From: JAPLNB01 sp964451955
GTDB taxonomy: Bacteria > Planctomycetota > Phycisphaerae > Tepidisphaerales > Tepidisphaeraceae
Length of the DNA stretch: 64,000 nt
Direction: 5' to 3'
Assembly: GCA_964451955.1 (NCBI GenBank)
Contig: CAYVKG010000001.1
Span: 62,001 to 126,000 of the forward strand
The notes beneath the pieces were generated by a model. It made no database searches and had not been told where the DNA came from. It saw only the letters and a list, made by a program, of their open reading frames with translations. Shown in pieces: positions 36,001 through 43,185 of the stretch. The position numbers and the translations under genes were made by a program. The first letter of the stretch is position 1; each line of letters starts with the position of its first letter.

Positions 36001-36854
36001 CCAAGATCGACATCTACATATGACGCGTCTGCAAACGTGATGCGAAAGTCATTGCCCGTTGCCGTTCGAACGCCCAAGCCGTCATTAAGGTCGGAGATCG
36101 CGTTCGCAGAACCCAAAAAGCTGATGTCCGAGCCGGTCAGCGTGTTGGAAGCGATGCCTTCCGGTGCCGTCGCGATGCCAAGGTCCGTCGCCGCGAAACC
36201 GCCCCCGAGGTCCTCGACAATCAGGTTCCCTGTCCCTCCGGAACCATCGGTCAGGATCAGACCTTGGTTCCCGATGGTCGCCGTTATGCCCAGATTCGCC
36301 GCATTGATGGCGCCGATCACGTCGTCGACGGCACTCAGCGATGTGATGTCAATTGTGGCGGATGTTCCCGCTCGGTTGGTGATCTTGAACGAACCCGTGC
36401 GCACCCCGGCCCCTCCATTCAGACGGGTCAACAGCGTTGGCGCCATCACCGCGCCGTCGCCGGGCGCTATCGACACGGCTCCGGTGCCCACCTTGGTCGT
36501 CGGATCAGCTAATCCCGCGCTCACCGACTGCTGTGACGTCACAAGACGCGCTACCTGAAATTGGAACGACCCGAGGGGGGCCCCGGCGGTCACCGTTGCC
36601 GTCAACACGTCGTCGTTCGTACTCTTGGCGCTCGTCTGCTGGAACGTGGTGGCTTTCTTCAGTACCGTTGCCGAGAGTTTGAGACTGGCGAGGCGAGTGG
36701 AAAGCTCCGTGTACGCGAGCTTCTGCTTGTTGATGGCTGTTACGCGATTCTGCAACAGCGTCTTGGGCCTTGCCTCCAGAGCCATCAACTGATCGATGAT
36801 CTCCTTGGTGTTGATGCCGCTGACAAGGCCTATTCCCGATGTAATCGTTCCCAT
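33084..36854 (-). CDS. fliD: Flagellar hook-associated protein 2 (FliD), expanded
   Basis: A 1256-residue filament cap protein, more than twice the usual 450-700. The N-terminal FliD_N domain is clear (MGTITSGIGLVSGINTKEII, DQLMALEARPKTLL). The C-terminal FliD_C domain with its coiled coil is also present (FNQLSAKLNELMKFDSET, KLFTLYEKGTG, LDLRTTQFENRMKDIDKL). Between them are about seven Flagellin_IN-like repeats of roughly 110-140 residues, each with a xxITNRxGxSAxIDI strand, an INAAGIGVTAS helix and a GIQLTDxSGGxGNLIV strand. These would make a greatly enlarged outward-facing cap domain. A sigma28-like promoter lies upstream. Confidence 0.93.
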   Translation of the reverse strand: MGTITSGIGLVSGINTKEIIDQLMALEARPKTLLQNRVTAINKQKLAYTELSTRLASLKLSATVLKKATTFQQTSAKSTNDDVLTATVTAGAPLGSFQFQVARLVTSQQSVSAGLADPTTKVGTGAVSIAPGDGAVMAPTLLTRLNGGAGVRTGSFKITNRAGTSATIDITSLSAVDDVIGAINAANLGITATIGNQGLILTDGSGGTGNLIVEDLGGGFAATDLGIATAPEGIASNTLTGSDISFLGSANAISDLNDGLGVRTATGNDFRITFADASYVDVDLGSAQTVGQVLAAINTAGAGKVQADINSATDSIRLTDLTGGGTLSVSALNASNAAADLGLVQSGTSPLSGRTVLGGLNTVLISSLNGGVGLALGSMTITNRAGVSASVDLSGSRTVRDMIDAINAAGIGVTASVNIENNGIQLTDTTSETGNLIVVNDPGSTIATQLGLAGSYDTGYTSIQGTNLKRAKLVAGTLTLEMGGGEVYSQTLLSQLNGGKGVQLGAFRITDRSGRSTVVDISGAFTLDDVVKRINTSLDVAVKAEITGDKLTLTDLSGQSVSNLIVTDLGGSTAATDLGLAGSSANPTLVGTTINYLGRSTRLSDLNDGMGVRTANGIADFQIAAADGSTFDITLSGLTSVGQVVDAINTATGGKVVASIPSNGKGLQLTDSTLGGALTVTALNGSKAAADLGLMVPAVGNQINGTALIASLNTVRIASLRGGAGLNLGTVSFTNRSGASATIDFSTATSVQDILDRINASGLSLSASIKDAGNGIQITDNSGGIGNLVIADVSSTTAAELGIEGTFAPATTTVRGANLQRRWVAENTLLSDYNGGRGVSAGRFTITNSNGISAEINVSSTWKTLGNVINSINAAGIGVTASINANGDGLLLTDTAGGPLQMKVEDKTGKTAADLNILGKAPAGATTIDGSFERSITLSPTDTLQTAIDAINAPGFAVSALLVNDGSGSRMSLTARNTGRDGRFLFDAGDTVLQTTNVVDAQDAAVIYGAGGARPLVITSSSNQLTNVIKGVTIELHSTSASPVTLNITQNLDSVTSELQKFADNFNQLSAKLNELMKFDSETQQKGILLGDGTTQQIQERIFRFFSTAVPSAGTYKTLTSVGLKVGKDSQIEFDEDKFRQAYSTDAESVKKLFTLYEKGTGTAPDKKGIAAIIEDMITAMTDPVSGSIARQNQSLDLRTTQFENRMKDIDKLVEIKRARMEKQFRTMESVLSSLQSQQTALNNLSLYTTSTKSKS

Positions 36855-36943
36855 ACGGTCCTCATTCGCTCCAGGACTGGCGAGCCCAATGCTGTTTCAT
36901 CGACCAGAACCGGGCCGATATGTAGCCCTGACGCATTGTCTAG

Positions 36944-36972
36944 TTATCGGAACCAACGCGATCCCACCGTTA
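36944..36972 (-). promoter_or_regulatory. Sigma28-like promoter upstream of fliD
   Basis: On the minus strand TCCGATAA (36944-36951) matches seven of eight bases of the flagellar sigma28 -10 element GCCGATAA. A TAAC at 36969-36972 could be the -35 core, but the spacing is two bases longer than ideal. The genes it would serve are late flagellar genes, which supports the assignment. Confidence 0.4.
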
Positions 36973-37005
36973 GCAAAACGGGACCCATTCTCGGGCCCCA
37001 GATGC

Positions 37006-37011
37006 TATACT
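37006..37011 (+). promoter_or_regulatory. rph -10 element, predicted leaderless start
   Basis: TATACT lies seven bases before the rph ATG at 37019. No Shine-Dalgarno is present between them. The -35 region is weak. Confidence 0.5.
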
Positions 37012-37018
37012 CCCCCAA

Positions 37019-37789
37019 ATGAGACCAGACGGCAGAAACCACGACGAATTGCGCAAGATCAAGGTTACGCGAAACTTCACGCAAACCCCCGCGGGTTCCA
37101 TCCTGTGGGAACAAGGCAAAACCATCCTTCTGTGCACCGCTGCCATCTCGCTGGACTTGCCTCCCTGGATCCCGGAGGACCGTCCTGGCGGGTGGGTCAC
37201 TGCCGAGTACGTCATGTTGCCCGCTTCCACTCCACAGCGAAAAGCCTGGCCCAAGATCGGGCATACCGACTCCCGAGGCACCGAGATCCAGCGACTCATC
37301 GGCCGGTCGCTTCGCGCGGCAGTCGATCTGTCCAAGATAGGACCCCATACCATCGCCATCGACTGTCAGGTCCTCCAGGCCGACGGCGGCACTCGAACCG
37401 CCGCTATCTCCGCCGGCTACCTCGCTTTAGCCGATGCCATCGCCAAGCTCCCCGCCGAAATGCCCAAACCCAAACGCCCTGTTTCGCCCTTGCCTGCCCG
37501 TTGGGATCCCCAAGCATATGAACCGAGCCACGCACTCGTTGACCAACTGGCTGCCGTCAGCGTCGGCATCGTCGATGGCCAGATGCTCCTTGACCTGGAT
37601 TACGCCGATGATTCCCGCGCCCAAGTCGACCTCAACATCGCCTACACCGCCGCAGGCCGTTTCGTCGAAGTCCAAGGCTCCGCCGAAAATGGCGGAGGAT
37701 TCGATCGGCTCGCCCTCGACGGCCTGCTCGATTTGGCGGCCAGCGGCTGTCGCCAGATCATGGACATCCAGAATGCCTCGGCCCCGTGA
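37019..37789 (+). CDS. rph: Ribonuclease PH
   Basis: A 256-residue phosphorolytic 3'-5' exoribonuclease that trims tRNA 3' ends. Family landmarks: MRPDGRNHDELRKIKVTRNF at the start, GWVTAEYVMLPAST with the Thr-rich loop, RGTEIQRLIGRSLRAAVDL, IAIDCQVLQADGGTRTAAI and the C-terminal phosphate-site region FVEVQGSAENGGGF. Length is normal. No ribosome-binding site; the message is probably leaderless. It is divergent from fliD across a 164-base region. Confidence 0.96.
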   Translation: MRPDGRNHDELRKIKVTRNFTQTPAGSILWEQGKTILLCTAAISLDLPPWIPEDRPGGWVTAEYVMLPASTPQRKAWPKIGHTDSRGTEIQRLIGRSLRAAVDLSKIGPHTIAIDCQVLQADGGTRTAAISAGYLALADAIAKLPAEMPKPKRPVSPLPARWDPQAYEPSHALVDQLAAVSVGIVDGQMLLDLDYADDSRAQVDLNIAYTAAGRFVEVQGSAENGGGFDRLALDGLLDLAASGCRQIMDIQNASAP

Positions 37790-37812
37790 TTGTGCTTCCC
37801 CCGATGCCCTGG

Positions 37813-37840
37813 TTGTCCAGCCCAGGTCGCGGGGTAGAAT
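37813..37840 (+). promoter_or_regulatory. Promoter for the SPOR-like lipoprotein/rdgB pair
   Basis: TTGTCC at 37813-37818, 16-base spacer, TAGAAT at 37835-37840. The ATG at 37864 has GGAG in the short leader. Confidence 0.45.
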
Positions 37841-37863
37841 AGCTCGCTCTTGGAGAGTGTTGT

Positions 37864-38940
37864 ATGAGACTCCATCTATTCGCTCTGTGTTTTCTGATCG
37901 CGGTAGGGGGGGGAGCCTGTACCCACACCGAGCCCTCTCCCACGCTGGGTCAAAGTCACGCTCTCCAGACCTCCGACAACCGGCTTGAGACAACCCAAAA
38001 GTCCGAGGACCCCCCGATTCCCGCCATTCCCAAGGACGCGAGTTTCACGGTCTATTGCACTACTATCCAAGGCGACAATCATGCTGCCCGCGCCAAGTCC
38101 CTTCGCTCGCAACTCGTCAAGAGTACGGGAATGACCGACTGGTACATCGTGCAAGCCGATGGCCACAGCACCCTTTACTATGGTTTCTACCGCGACGAAA
38201 AGGACACCCGGGCTCACGAGGACCGAAAGACCATCTCCAACCTGCGCCTGGCCAACGGCGACAAGCTCTTCCAGATGGTCTGCTTGATGCCGCTCGAGGG
38301 CGGGGGACAGTATTCCCATCCCCAGTGGAATCTGGAAAACGCCCAGGGGGCCTACACGCTCCAGATCGCCGTCTACCGCGACAGCCCGCAACGCAAGGAC
38401 TTTGCTTTTCAGGCGGTCAAGGATGCGCGAGCCTCGGGAATCGAGGCCTATTACTACCATGGCCCCACCGCGAGCCTCGTCTGCATTGGCGCGTGGCCCG
38501 AAACCGCCGTGAGAGAAACGACCGAAATCAAGGCCCAGGACCCCAACGAAGTCATCGGCATTGCCCCACCGGCCACAGATGTCCCCGAGAATGGCATAAC
38601 CCCCGACGGCCGGCGCGTCCGATTCGTCAAACCCACTTATGAGATCATTGACGCCTCGCTTCGCAATGCCAAAAAACAGTACCCCACCCAATCCATCAAC
38701 GGCCTGGAGTCACGCCGCCTCAAAAACCCGCAGACAGGCGAAATTCGCACCGTCACCACGCCCTCCGTCGTCGTCAAGATCCCCCGCAAGTCGGCCCCGC
38801 CTCTGCGCGCCCGCGGCCCAGACGTCGCCCCCGATGTGGCTGTTTCCGATCCTGTTCCGGACAAGTCCAACGCCCCGGCGGCCAAGCCCGCCACACCGAC
38901 CAAGCCATCGGGCGCCAAATTGAAGTCCATTGACGACTAG
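37864..38940 (+). CDS. Lipoprotein with SPOR-like repeats
   Basis: A 358-residue lipoprotein: signal with lipobox GGGAC and Cys20 or nearby, then a polar linker. Two segments resemble SPOR-type modules (FTVYCTTIQGDNHAARAKSL with YIVQADGHSTLYYGFY, and YTLQIAVYRDSPQRKDFAFQ with YYYHGPTASLVCIGAW). SPOR domains bind denuded peptidoglycan, but the similarity here is only by pattern. The C-terminal 60 residues are Pro/Ala/Lys-rich and disordered. It precedes rdgB by eight bases, so the two are co-transcribed. Confidence 0.7.
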   Translation: MRLHLFALCFLIAVGGGACTHTEPSPTLGQSHALQTSDNRLETTQKSEDPPIPAIPKDASFTVYCTTIQGDNHAARAKSLRSQLVKSTGMTDWYIVQADGHSTLYYGFYRDEKDTRAHEDRKTISNLRLANGDKLFQMVCLMPLEGGGQYSHPQWNLENAQGAYTLQIAVYRDSPQRKDFAFQAVKDARASGIEAYYYHGPTASLVCIGAWPETAVRETTEIKAQDPNEVIGIAPPATDVPENGITPDGRRVRFVKPTYEIIDASLRNAKKQYPTQSINGLESRRLKNPQTGEIRTVTTPSVVVKIPRKSAPPLRARGPDVAPDVAVSDPVPDKSNAPAAKPATPTKPSGAKLKSIDD

Positions 38941-38948
38941 GCCACACC

Positions 38949-39572
38949 ATGCGGCTGCTCATCGCCACCCAGAATCGCGGAAAGGTCCGGGAGTTTCGGG
39001 AAATCCTCGGCCACGACGGCGTCGAATGGGACGATCTGACCGCACACCAAGGCATCCCCGTTGCCGAGGAATCCGGTCGCACATTCCTCGCCAACGCCTG
39101 TCAGAAGGCCGCCTTCTACGCCCGGCTGCTCAACACCCACGTGGTCGCCGACGACAGCGGAATCGAGCTCGACGCCCTCGGCGGACGCCCGGGCGTGCAC
39201 TCTGCCCGGTGGGCCGAACTTCACCACGCAGGCAAAGGCGATGCCGACAACAATGCCCTCCTCCTTCGCCAAATCGACCGCGTCCCGGATCCCCAACGCA
39301 CGGCTAGGTTCGTGTGCGTGCTTGCTCTGGCCGATTCCGACGGACGAATTATCCTCACCGCCCGAGATACAGTCGAAGGTCTGATCCTTCGCGAGCCCCG
39401 TGGCTCCAACGGCTTTGGCTATGACCCGCTTTTCTACGTCGCCCCATTCGGTCGGACGTTGGCGGAGCTTTCCAGCGAGCAGAAACACAGCATCAGCCAT
39501 CGAGGTCAGGCACTGCGGCGGCTTCGTGGTCTGTTCCCCCGCGCCTACCCCAACCGCCAGATCCCCGGTTGA
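38949..39572 (+). CDS. rdgB: XTP/dITP diphosphatase (RdgB/HAM1)
   Basis: A 207-residue house-cleaning pyrophosphatase that hydrolyses dITP and XTP and keeps deaminated purines out of DNA. Landmarks: LLIATQNRGKVREF at the start, the FLANACQKAAFYA helix, VVADDSGIELDALGGRPGVHSARWA with the metal-binding acids, GSNGFGYDPLFYVA, and the C-terminal SISHRGQALRRL. Length and motif spacing are normal. Begins eight bases after the lipoprotein gene. Confidence 0.95.
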   Translation: MRLLIATQNRGKVREFREILGHDGVEWDDLTAHQGIPVAEESGRTFLANACQKAAFYARLLNTHVVADDSGIELDALGGRPGVHSARWAELHHAGKGDADNNALLLRQIDRVPDPQRTARFVCVLALADSDGRIILTARDTVEGLILREPRGSNGFGYDPLFYVAPFGRTLAELSSEQKHSISHRGQALRRLRGLFPRAYPNRQIPG

Positions 39573-39764
39573 GCCCCTGCCGGATCGCCTCGACCTGGCG
39601 CGGAGACCAATGGCCATCCCGTCGACCTTGGTCCCTCCTCTTCCGTCCGTCCGGCGGTGGCGCGAGATTGTGACCTCGCTTGGCGAGAATGGCGACGATC
39701 CCATCCCCTGTTGTTAGCCCGTTCTGAAGAGCCGGCTCGCACGTCACTTCGCTTTCTCCGTTTC

Positions 39765-39793
39765 TTGACTTCCGCTCAAAAATGCCGTTTAAC
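39765..39793 (+). promoter_or_regulatory. uspA promoter, near-leaderless
   Basis: TTGACT at 39765-39770, 17-base spacer, TTTAAC at 39788-39793; the chosen ATG at 39803 lies nine bases after the -10 box. Confidence 0.45.
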
Positions 39794-39802
39794 AGGAACG
39801 CT

Positions 39803-40219
39803 ATGAGCCGCATCCTCGTCGCTGTCAGCAGTCCGTGGGCCGCCCAGAAGGCCGTGGAGCCTATGGGGGATCTTGCCAGACGCCTGGGTGCCGACATCCT
39901 CGTCGTGCACGTCTCCCGCCCGAGTGCCGGACAGATGCACGAACAGGAGCAGGCCGACGGCGAAGCCGCCATTGCCCTGCTACGCGAAAAGCTCCAGGAA
40001 AAAGGCCTCACCGTGCAATCGCTCCTGCTGTTCAGTGACGACATTGCTCGCGCCATCCTCAACACCGCCGTCGATCGCCAGGCCTCGCTCATCGTACTGG
40101 GACTCACGGGAAAAAACGTGTTTGCCCGGCTCCTCGCCGGCAATGTCCCCGTCGAACTCGTCAAGAGCACCAAGATTCCCGTTCTGCTTCTGCCTCCCGA
40201 CTGGAACGGGGTGATCTGA
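39803..40219 (+). CDS. Universal stress protein (UspA family)
   Basis: A 138-residue UspA-fold protein: SRILVAVSSPWAAQKAV as first strand and loop, LARRLGADILVVHVSRP, ILNTAVDRQASLIVLGLTGK, and VELVKSTKIPVLLLPP at the end. The ATP-type G-2x-G-9x-G(S/T) motif is altered to GLTGKNVFARLLAGNVP, so nucleotide binding is uncertain. ATG 39803 is preferred over 39782 because the -10 box of the likely promoter overlaps the earlier start region. Confidence 0.85.
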   Translation: MSRILVAVSSPWAAQKAVEPMGDLARRLGADILVVHVSRPSAGQMHEQEQADGEAAIALLREKLQEKGLTVQSLLLFSDDIARAILNTAVDRQASLIVLGLTGKNVFARLLAGNVPVELVKSTKIPVLLLPPDWNGVI

Positions 40220-40252
40220 ATTCTCGCCGCAGAACCCGACCCGCTTTCCGCC

Positions 40253-40280
40253 TTTGATCGCCGCTCGTTCCGTATATAAT
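40253..40280 (+). promoter_or_regulatory. Promoter of the pyruvoyl arginine decarboxylase gene
   Basis: Perfect TATAAT at 40275-40280 with a TTTGAT/TTGATC -35-like element 15-16 bases upstream. The 50-base leader ends in AAGGAG. Confidence 0.6.
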
Positions 40281-40333
40281 CCCCTGCAGCGGCCCTGGCA
40301 TGCCGCCAGTGTCCCCACAAGGAGCCTGCCTTA

Positions 40334-40891
40334 ATGATCAATGGCGACGATTTCGTTCCAAAAGAGTGTTTCTTCACCAAGGGCGTTGGCCGTCACCAGC
40401 AAAAGCTCATGAGCTTTGAGCTGGCTCTGCGCGACGCGGGTATTGAGACGCTCAATCTGGTTCGTGTCTCCTCCATTTATCCCACAACATGCAAAATCAT
40501 CACCCAGAAGGAAGGCCTTCCCAAGATCAAACCCGGACAGATCACATTCGTTGTTCTTGCCGAGGCCGCAACCGACGAACCCAATCGCCTCATCTGCTCC
40601 GGCATCGGTCTGGCTATTCCCAAAAACCACGCGCACGGGTACATCGCGGAGCACCACGGCTACGGAATGACCGAGAAGAAAACGGAGGACCTCGTCGAGG
40701 ATTTGGCCGCCACCATGCTCGCCACGACCCTCGGCATTCCCTTCGACGCCGACAAAGCCTGGAACGAGCGCGAGCAGCAGTACCAGATGAGCGGCGAAAT
40801 CGTGAAAACTCGCGCTGTCGTCCAGACGGCCGAAGGCGATAAGGTTGGTCTCTGGACTAGCGTCCTGTCGGCCGTTGTGTTCATTCTCTGA
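40334..40891 (+). CDS. pdaD: Pyruvoyl-dependent arginine decarboxylase
   Basis: A 185-residue proenzyme that cleaves itself to make a pyruvoyl cofactor and decarboxylates arginine to agmatine, the first step of polyamine synthesis. The predicted cleavage lies between Ser46 and Ser47 in VRVSSIYPTTCKII. Other family marks are FFTKGVGRHQQKLMSFELAL and the C-terminal AEGDKVGLWTSVLSAVVF. The glycine/acid-rich core IAEHHGYGM is present. Length fits the family. Typical of archaea, Chlamydiae and Planctomycetes rather than proteobacteria, which supports the lineage call. Confidence 0.95.
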   Translation: MINGDDFVPKECFFTKGVGRHQQKLMSFELALRDAGIETLNLVRVSSIYPTTCKIITQKEGLPKIKPGQITFVVLAEAATDEPNRLICSGIGLAIPKNHAHGYIAEHHGYGMTEKKTEDLVEDLAATMLATTLGIPFDADKAWNEREQQYQMSGEIVKTRAVVQTAEGDKVGLWTSVLSAVVFIL

Positions 40892-40949
40892 ACGGGACTG
40901 CTTTTTCAACAAACCAATGATCTCAAGTGCCAAACGTCAAGTTTCACGG

Positions 40950-42404
40950 ATGAAACAACTGGCCGGCTTGCTGTGCGCGATGCTGGCCCTCTCTCCGCTT
41001 TCGCACGCCGACCTCGCAAGCGACGTCCGCTCGGTGTTGGCAGACAAGCTTCTGGCCAAGGCCACCGTGGGGATTCAGATCGTCCGAGTCGGCTCAACCG
41101 CCGCCCAGGCGCAGGTCCTCTTTGACCGCGACAGCCGACGCCCTCTCATCCCCGCCAGCAATATGAAGATCCTCTCAACCTCCGCAGCGTTGGCGACACT
41201 GGGTCCCGATTTCCGCTTCCGAACCGTCCTCGCCCGCCGCGGCAGCGATCTCATTCTCGTGGGCGACGGCGATCCCAGTTTCGGCGACGCCGAACTGCTC
41301 AGAAAACACAAATGGACCACCATCACCGTCTTTGCCGAGTGGGCCGCACAACTCAAGAAGGCCGGTCTCACCCGATTCCGCGACGTCCGCGTCGACGACA
41401 GTGTCTTCGATGACGTGTTCGTCCATCCCCATTGGCCCTCCGCCCAGCAACCCAGCCCCTATGTCGCCCAGGTCGCCGGAATGTCCCTCAACACCAACTG
41501 CATCGACTTCTACGTGCATAACCTCGGGCCCGGGCAGACCGTCCGTTTCACAACCGACCCGCCTACCCAATACCTCACCGTCCGCAACTCGTGCGTCGGC
41601 GGTTCGGCCAACGCGGTCTGGCTCACGCGCCAACTCGGCGGCAACCAACTCATCCTCAAGGGCTCCGCTAAGTCCAAATCCCAAGGCCCCTTCTCCGTCA
41701 CCGTCCACGATCCCCCCATGTATGCCGCCACTGTCCTCAGCGAGACGCTCAAGGCCGGCGGCATCACCATCGATGGCCGCGTCCTCCGCGACCGCTCCAT
41801 CCGAACCAGAATCCTGGGCGATGCCCCCGATCCCTCCCTGACCGTCCTGGCGGTCCATGAAACCCCCATCTCCACCGTCCTCGCTCGCGCTAACAAGGAC
41901 AGCATCAACCTCTATGCCGAATGCCTCTGCAAACGCCTCGGGTATGCCGTCACCGGAGAGTCGGGCTCATGGCAAAACGGGACTGCCGCCATCGCCTCCT
42001 TCCTCCAGCGAATCGGCGTGCCCCAGGACCAGTTTCGTCTCGAGGACGGAAGCGGCCTGGCAAGACTGAATGCCGTCAGTCCACATGCCATTGTGCGCGT
42101 CCTTCTCCACAATTCCGAGGGCAAAAACCAATCGCATTTCCTCGCCAGCCTGGCGGCGGGAGGACAGGAAGGCACCCTCCACAAACGCTTCGCCGCCCCC
42201 GCTTTCCCGGGCCGCGTGTTTGCCAAGACGGGATACATCGCCAACGTCAGCGCCCTCAGCGGCTATGTGCAGACCGCCAAACACTGGTACGCATTCTCCA
42301 TCCTGATGAACGATTTGCCCGCGGGCAGCAACAGCGACGCCAAGACCCTTCAGGACCGCATCGTCAAAGCCATCGCCGCTCAGGATCAAAACAACAAGCC
42401 TTGA
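40950..42404 (+). CDS. dacB: D-alanyl-D-alanine carboxypeptidase/endopeptidase (PBP4, DacB)
   Basis: A 484-residue class C low-molecular-weight penicillin-binding protein acting in the periplasm on peptidoglycan cross-links. ATG 40950 starts a signal peptide (MKQLAGLLCAMLALSPLSHA); longer in-frame starts at 40917 and 40845 lack a ribosome site. Catalytic motifs are all present: SxxK with Ser70 and Lys73 (PASNMK), SxN in KDSINLYAE, and KTG in VFAKTGYIANVSALSGY. The family's extra domains between the first two motifs are also recognisable. Shows that this lineage retains peptidoglycan remodelling. Confidence 0.93.
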   Translation: MKQLAGLLCAMLALSPLSHADLASDVRSVLADKLLAKATVGIQIVRVGSTAAQAQVLFDRDSRRPLIPASNMKILSTSAALATLGPDFRFRTVLARRGSDLILVGDGDPSFGDAELLRKHKWTTITVFAEWAAQLKKAGLTRFRDVRVDDSVFDDVFVHPHWPSAQQPSPYVAQVAGMSLNTNCIDFYVHNLGPGQTVRFTTDPPTQYLTVRNSCVGGSANAVWLTRQLGGNQLILKGSAKSKSQGPFSVTVHDPPMYAATVLSETLKAGGITIDGRVLRDRSIRTRILGDAPDPSLTVLAVHETPISTVLARANKDSINLYAECLCKRLGYAVTGESGSWQNGTAAIASFLQRIGVPQDQFRLEDGSGLARLNAVSPHAIVRVLLHNSEGKNQSHFLASLAAGGQEGTLHKRFAAPAFPGRVFAKTGYIANVSALSGYVQTAKHWYAFSILMNDLPAGSNSDAKTLQDRIVKAIAAQDQNNKP

Positions 42405-42447
42405 TATCCACCCCTAACCCCATCACACCTGGCGCACGCTTCGCGGT

Positions 42448-43131
42448 TCACATCCCGTGCGTGCGCGGGTTCGCAAACACGTTGTCGTGTCCGGGCACAA
42501 TCACATCCGCGATTTCGTACACTTCCTGCAGGGACTCGCGCGCCCCCCCAAGGTCATGGGCGTCCGCCAGCACCTGGCCTGCTAGAAAATGCTCCTGCGT
42601 TGCCACCGCGTCGCCCGCCACCAGCACGGTCGCCGTTGCCTGCGAAACCAGCAGGCCGCACGTGCCCGCGGTGTATCCAAACAACGGGAAAAGGTCCACA
42701 GAGTCGTCCAACTGGTCCTCGGCGGCTTGCAGCCTCTCCAGCAGCGCCAGTTCCTCCTCCAAAACCTTCCGATCCACGTCCTCTTCCGGTGCCTGCTGCA
42801 GCAAATCCTCAATCCGCTTTCTGGCCCACTGTTGCTCCTCTGCGTGGATCAGCACACGCGCCCTGTCAAAAACGCTAAGCCCCGCCCGATGCGATGGCCG
42901 GAAATTGGTCAGAAATACGGTGTCGATTTGCTCCGGGCGAAGCCCCGCTCGCTCAAACAACCTCGCCGCCACCGCCGGACCAGGCAGCCCGGGATCCACC
43001 AGGATCCGCTGGGCCCTGGTTCGAATCAGCGTGGTCGTCGCGTGCGCCGTCCGCACCGCATGGGTTTCGTTCCACAGCCGGTTGCGGCTCAGCGTGCCGA
43101 TGGAGATGATGTCATACCGTGCACTTGCCAT
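42448..43131 (-). CDS. Metallo-beta-lactamase-fold protein with degenerate metal site
   Basis: A 227-residue protein with MBL-fold spacing: early strand TTLIRTRAQRILVDPGLPG, then a position equivalent to the HxHxDH motif that reads FLTNFRPSHRAG, then VLVAGDAVAT (the usual GD) and a final PGHDN. Only one or two of the metal-binding histidines and the GD aspartate remain, so normal two-zinc catalysis seems unlikely. The segment between residues about 100 and 140 is a predicted acidic helix absent from simple members. Could be a non-enzymatic or single-metal relative, possibly MBLAC1-like. Divergent from the next gene. Confidence 0.7.
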   Translation of the reverse strand: MASARYDIISIGTLSRNRLWNETHAVRTAHATTTLIRTRAQRILVDPGLPGPAVAARLFERAGLRPEQIDTVFLTNFRPSHRAGLSVFDRARVLIHAEEQQWARKRIEDLLQQAPEEDVDRKVLEEELALLERLQAAEDQLDDSVDLFPLFGYTAGTCGLLVSQATATVLVAGDAVATQEHFLAGQVLADAHDLGGARESLQEVYEIADVIVPGHDNVFANPRTHGM

Positions 43132-43185
43132 GAAATACGTCCTCGTTTCTCACGGCATTGTTCAGACTGCTTTGGCTACCGTCAA

